Positions 32,301-36,322 of a stretch of 36,322 nucleotides of DNA are shown here, piece by piece; within the stretch, counting starts at the first letter, position 1, and every line of letters begins with the position of its first letter. Source of the DNA: Tieghemiomyces parasiticus (taxonomy: Eukaryota; Kickxellomycota; Dimargaritomycetes; Dimargaritales; Dimargaritaceae); assembly GCA_027575765.1 (NCBI GenBank), contig JANBPT010000429.1:1-36322 (forward strand), written 5' to 3'. Made by a program: the position numbers and the translations under genes. The notes under the pieces were generated by a model. The model was given only the letters and a program-made list of their open reading frames with translations, ran no database searches and was not told where the DNA came from.

Positions 32301-32665
32301 AGCTTGAGTAGTTTCTTGCCCATCTGGCCTCCGGAGTAGGGATTGATGAAGATGATTACATAAATGTAGGGCTGCATCCCCGAGAGCAGGAGGAGGCGCT
32401 CTTCGCACATTGACACCCCGGGGATCACGGAGGCGAGCTCGGTTTGGACGATCGGGTGTGACGCCTTCCCAGGGCTGCCCGGATCGCTCGTGTCCGGAAT
32501 CGGACTGTCGGCGTAGGCCCGGAATCCGGCATTTTGCAGTTCTGGCGTGCCCATCTCGGTGTCTCTGGAGGTTTCCATGACTGCTACCGTATTTCGGCGC
32601 GTTCGAAAACTGAAGCCAGTCGAGTTCGAATTACGCCGAGTCAGCGTTGGGAGGATATTCACCAT
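29329..32665 (-). CDS. Diacylglycerol kinase with long disordered tail
   Basis: Two exons: 32665-31600 and 31430-29329, joined in phase 1 (donor GTAGGT, acceptor CCCCAG), giving 1055 residues with a TGA stop. I use the ATG at 32665, the first one in frame. Catalytic domain: FINPYSGGQMGKKLL (about 106-120), the nucleotide motif GGDGT at 239-243 and IPFGTGNDMSQALGWG (266-281). The DAGK accessory domain spans about 356-597: GFVGMEFEPHRTKSR, NIPHIWGRDHDLWG, MIDGEFYELYLPKSITFR. Expected reaction: ATP-dependent phosphorylation of diacylglycerol to phosphatidate at membranes. No C1 or transmembrane segment was seen. Odd points are an insert between the SGG and GGDGT motifs (about 130 residues apart) and a Pro/Ser/Arg-rich tail of about 450 residues. 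An optional intron (29495-29438) would move the end to TAG at 29313. Confidence 0.9.
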
Positions 32666-35600
32666 GTTTCTGTTCACGGGAAAGGGAGGGGTGGGCCGGG
32701 GTGCGGGATAGTAAAAGGTGTCGTGTTAATGGTGGCATATTAGCGCAATGGAGACGGCAACACCGTGCCTACTTCAAGAACGTCCACTCCTGCTGGTCAC
32801 TCCCGCAAATGACTGTCGGGCGGCCGGAGTCTGAGGGGCCCCTTGCATTCTCTCGTGATTAGGGATGTGACTATATCTTATTGCCAAACCTACCTGCCAC
32901 TACTCAAGGATAAAGTACAAGGTTCGGTCAAGTAGTAGAGTGCAATGGCTAATGAGTAGTAAAAAACGGTCTGAATGAAGGGGGAATAAGGAAGCAGTAG
33001 AGACAGACGAGAACCATGTGTGCAATGGACGTATTTACGGAAGACACTCCGACAAAAGAAGAGAGTTATGGTAGGGGGCGACAAGGGATTTAGTATACAC
33101 GTCACCTCAGGTACCTTGTCTTGGCTTTGTCATACGTCAGGCTTGCTATGGCGATATCATCTGCGTGCCTCGTTTCGATTCAACAGTTTGGAACCACGGC
33201 GATCTGGTACACATTGGGGTATCCATGTCCGAATTCCGCAGCATAAAGGTGGAAGGGAAGGGAGTTGTAATCCGTATGACGTATGACGCGTAACTCTGTT
33301 CACCTCCCCTTATAACCAACAGGGGAGAACCAATGGGCGGAAGATCTTCCTAAGATCCGTTCCCTGCCCAACCGACCATTGACGACAAAACAACCCGACC
33401 ATTGAAAGCGAACCTTCCTGTGATGACGATATCATGGAGTAATCAAATGAATCGAACGATCCTATTACGTCGGTCTTTTAATCCTTTTAGTACCTCGTCA
33501 CACAATATATTCAGGAACTACCCGGGAATAAATTTAGTAGCGGATGGTTGAAACTTGGCTCCATACTTTATCAGTAACCACAGCTACCTCGAGGTTTTAT
33601 CACCACTATCCATGGCAGCTCTCGCCTTAACTCGAAGGTCTTGCTTGGTGATAACCCACGAACCGCCAACTAACATCCTACTGTAAAATTTGGTTTATAT
33701 TCATATAAATAAAAAAGCAATAGTTTAACTCTTTTTTTTTACCATATTAAGATGTAGCCCTCCCTCTCCTGGGGTCAGAATAGGCCGACATGGGTTGCTA
33801 AACTTTGGAACGGCAATAGCTCGCCTTCAGCTATCACACAGTGGCAGGCATATATTAGAAATAAACCAAGTTTACTGAGCTGTATTCTACATTCACACAT
33901 TAGCTATTTATATGATACCATGCCTTTCCTGTCCTATAGCCTAAATTGTCATGTCTTCTCTTTTCCTTTCTTTCCTTTTTAACGTGATTTCTGCTGTCAG
34001 AAATCGTATGATAATGCAAGTTGGAAGGCCTACATAATACATGTCCGCCAACCACCTTTATCAAACAGACTACCATATAGTGCTACTTTTGTTATGGTGT
34101 ATTCTCATCCCTCCTAGTGCACTAGTACCATCCCCCAACTGATAACCCTGTCTACGAAAGTAATTAACTTTTATTTCTACTTTATCGCCTGTCCAATTGT
34201 CTGCTAACTTCAGTTATCCCTCAAACCCTACTCTGCCTTCCTATTACACTTCTCTATATCCTCATTGTCTTGCACCAGCAACCTGCACACATTCTACTAG
34301 CTTATTTCTAGCCTCCTCCTTCCCTATTGCTATATCAGATAGAGAAAATAGAAAGAAAAGGAAAAAACTGAAGAGGTGAAACCTATGAAGGGTCAATGCA
34401 TACACATTTCTGCCCAAGACATGTTCTGGTAGACCCCTTAAAATCAAAGCAGCTGGGCCAGTCACATCCAACAGGTAAAATGAGGATGGGTTTATATAAT
34501 GTGCCTTGAGTGTGACCTTTGACATAGCAGTCGTTATTTTTAATAGGTCAGCAAAGGGGAAGCTCCATGGGGCGGGCAGCAAAGGAAGTATAATTGCGAT
34601 AATCAAGTACAGTGGAAACTCAGCAGTACTGAGGAGAATCTGGGCTTAGGGCCAAGGTCACCTAGTAGATGGCACCAATAGCTGTTGAGATTGCAAAGCT
34701 CACACATAGTAGTTGCCTGTGCCAGAGCTGGTAGGGCTGGTACATTCTGTAGGTGGGTTGCCAAACAAAAATATCACTTATAGTATAGTAGTCATAGATG
34801 GCACAGTGGAGCCCAGGGCCAGGAGGCAAATCGAGGTGCTGATAATGGCATAGGAATCAGTGAGGGAGGCCATACATTGCTGGAATTGGGAGTGAGAGCT
34901 GGTTAAAGCACCTAGGAACCAGTGGGTTAATGGGACTGTGTTGAATATGAGGATTCTTTACAACTAGAATATAAGTTGGGAAGGTTAAATATGAAATAAA
35001 CATTCAAACAAGAAGATAGGTCTCAACTCAGGAGAAAATGAGAATGGTAATGGATCTGTATGTGAGGGAAGAGAGTGAAAAAGAAGCGGTCAAGAGAGGC
35101 CGCTCCCTCTATACCCATGCATGGGTGTGTGGGTCGACTCTCCTTGTGGTACTGAGCCCTCATTTGTCCGATGGGCCCTGTGGATGCGGAGATGGTGGGG
35201 CCCACCCCACTACCGCAGAGCAGCTAGATAGGAGATCCGAAAGGCTTATTTGGTGGGTAGCACTGGTTATGTTTAACAACACCAATTTTTGGAAGGCAGT
35301 GGCTAAGACATGGTGGATACCAGAGGCAGGGTGGGTGGACCTAAAGAGCTTAGTTACACAGAGAAATTTGGCCCAGACATCGTGGTAACAAGGAATACGG
35401 GGTGCTAAGTGGATCATAGGTGGCCCGAGGGAGTTAACAAGAAGTTGAATCTTGAGAAAGTGATTACTGAGGAATGGCTGGAATAATCACCAACCTATGA
35501 TTGCTGCGGGAGCCGCGACCTCCTGCCAGAATCGGAATGATAACGATATGCCGAGTTAACCGAGCTTACCCACGCCATTCTCATGAATTATCCAACCATT

Positions 35601-36240
35601 AGCCCTTGCCATAATATCATACTTGCAGTCCGTTCGTCTTTTTCACATTGTGTTATCATTGAATACTCTTTTATAATGTATTTCATCATTGTAACCATCC
35701 TAACGTCGTCGGTTAAGTCAAGGCCAGAATGAATACATAACACTGTAATAGAAGCAACTCTCCCCAGGAAGCCTCCCAGTCAAAGAAAGCCGCCCCCCTT
35801 CAAGATCTGGCTTCCTGATGGAATGTGCCAGCTTCCATCACCGAATATCCTCGCCCTATGAGAACCAGGAAGGCGGCGGCCTTCAGATTTTAAAGGTGAA
35901 CTCGACTGGACTTGGATCTATATCCTCATGGGAAAAGTCTGCAACTCAAACGCCTCAAGCTACCCCAAACGGCTTCGCGTCATCTTTCGAAGCCACATCT
36001 ATTTAAAGACGGCGAGTTGGCCATAAACGATGGATTCGTCAAGTGTGTAAAAAATACTGTTCCATTATTTCTTACTGGACTGCTTGCCTACGACCTGCCC
36101 TCGGTCTTTCCCTATTTGCTCCTCCCCTCGGGCTACACACCCCGTCACAATATCTCAAGCAGCAGCCAATCAACTTCAACCCGTCAACATTCAGATCCTC
36201 TTTCCGACGTCTTATTACTGCTCAATACTTGGTCATCACT
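32666..36240. other. 3.6-kb region: kinase promoter, decayed repeat, promoter of edge gene
   Basis: 32.7-33.3 kb is the promoter side of the kinase gene. CTCCCCT/AGGGGAG form a 7-bp inverted repeat at 33304-33327. 33.6-34.0 kb is AT-rich. 34188-35086 has about four CpG in 900 bases and looks like an old methylated repeat, though no LTR or coding relic was recognised. TATTTAAAG near 35999 is about 240 bases upstream of the edge gene. No complete gene was found. Confidence 0.45.
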
Positions 36241-36322
36241 ATGCCCTACTTCGTGGTACTCGCCATTAGCGTGGTACTGGCCTTTGTCACTAGTTCGCTG
36301 GCAAGGAACGAAAGTGCCATTG
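36241..36322 (+). CDS. N terminus of a secreted protein, cut by the window edge
   Basis: The ATG at 36241 opens 27 codons up to the edge. The sequence is a typical signal peptide: MPYFVVLAISVVLAFVTSSL followed by Ala-Arg-Asn-Glu, with cleavage likely near residues 19-21. TATTTAAAG lies about 240 bases upstream and the leader between is pyrimidine-rich. The product cannot be named. Confidence 0.5.
   Translation, partial: MPYFVVLAISVVLAFVTSSLARNESAI

Noticed and set aside
33304..33327. CTCCCCT/AGGGGAG inverted repeat as a regulatory or terminator structure
   Set aside because: A lone 7-bp repeat, more than 600 bases from any gene start and without a T-run; nothing ties it to a function.

Overview
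The window looks like fungal nuclear DNA. It has spliced genes with GT-AG introns of about 120-375 bases, GTAAGT-like donors, several secreted proteins and fungal-type housekeeping proteins: a 161-residue tropomyosin, an EAF6-like subunit and a Rhizopus-like RNase T2. An early-diverging (zygomycete-grade) fungus is my guess; the sequence does not settle the lineage.

Left part, 1-9.1 kb, is a repeat nest. A Ty3/Gypsy LTR retrotransposon enters from the left edge (its 5' LTR is outside). Its gag is open. A good -1 frameshift signal leads into a second open frame that carries an aspartic protease followed by a complete-looking dUTPase domain. RT, RNase H and integrase follow, broken by six in-frame TGA codons and one frameshift. 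Key catalytic Asp codons have become Asn in RT, RNase H and integrase. All of these point changes fit C-to-T change at CpG on one strand or the other. The 3' LTR (4609-5086) is followed by a tandem series of LTR-plus-leader units lying in an 1841-base stretch with no CpG at all, and then by a diverged LTR of matching length (8169-8653). Five LTR copies share one layout: a TATA-like box followed by a stem-loop with a 12-14 base loop. Between the two best copies the stem shows compensatory base changes.

Middle part, 9.4-20.2 kb, is gene-dense: tropomyosin (-), a secreted subtilisin-like protease with a PA-type insert (-), mRNA cap guanine-N7 methyltransferase (-, six exons), AP-3 sigma adaptin (+, five exons) and EAF6 (-, four exons). 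The methyltransferase and AP-3 sigma genes diverge from a 408-base shared promoter region. The AP-3 sigma and EAF6 genes converge.

Right part, 20.2-36.3 kb, is sparser: a secreted RNase T2 (+, three exons), a small secreted basic protein without cysteines (-), a 62-residue secreted cysteine-rich peptide (-), a large diacylglycerol kinase with a disordered tail (-), a second CpG-poor decayed block (34.2-35.1 kb), and the first 27 codons of another secreted protein running off the right edge. The long gaps at 13.5-15.4, 20.2-22.2, 25.9-29.3 and 32.7-36.2 kb hold no gene that I can defend. No tRNA, rRNA or CRISPR array was seen. Gene boundaries and splice sites were worked out by hand from reading frame, splice motifs and family resemblance.
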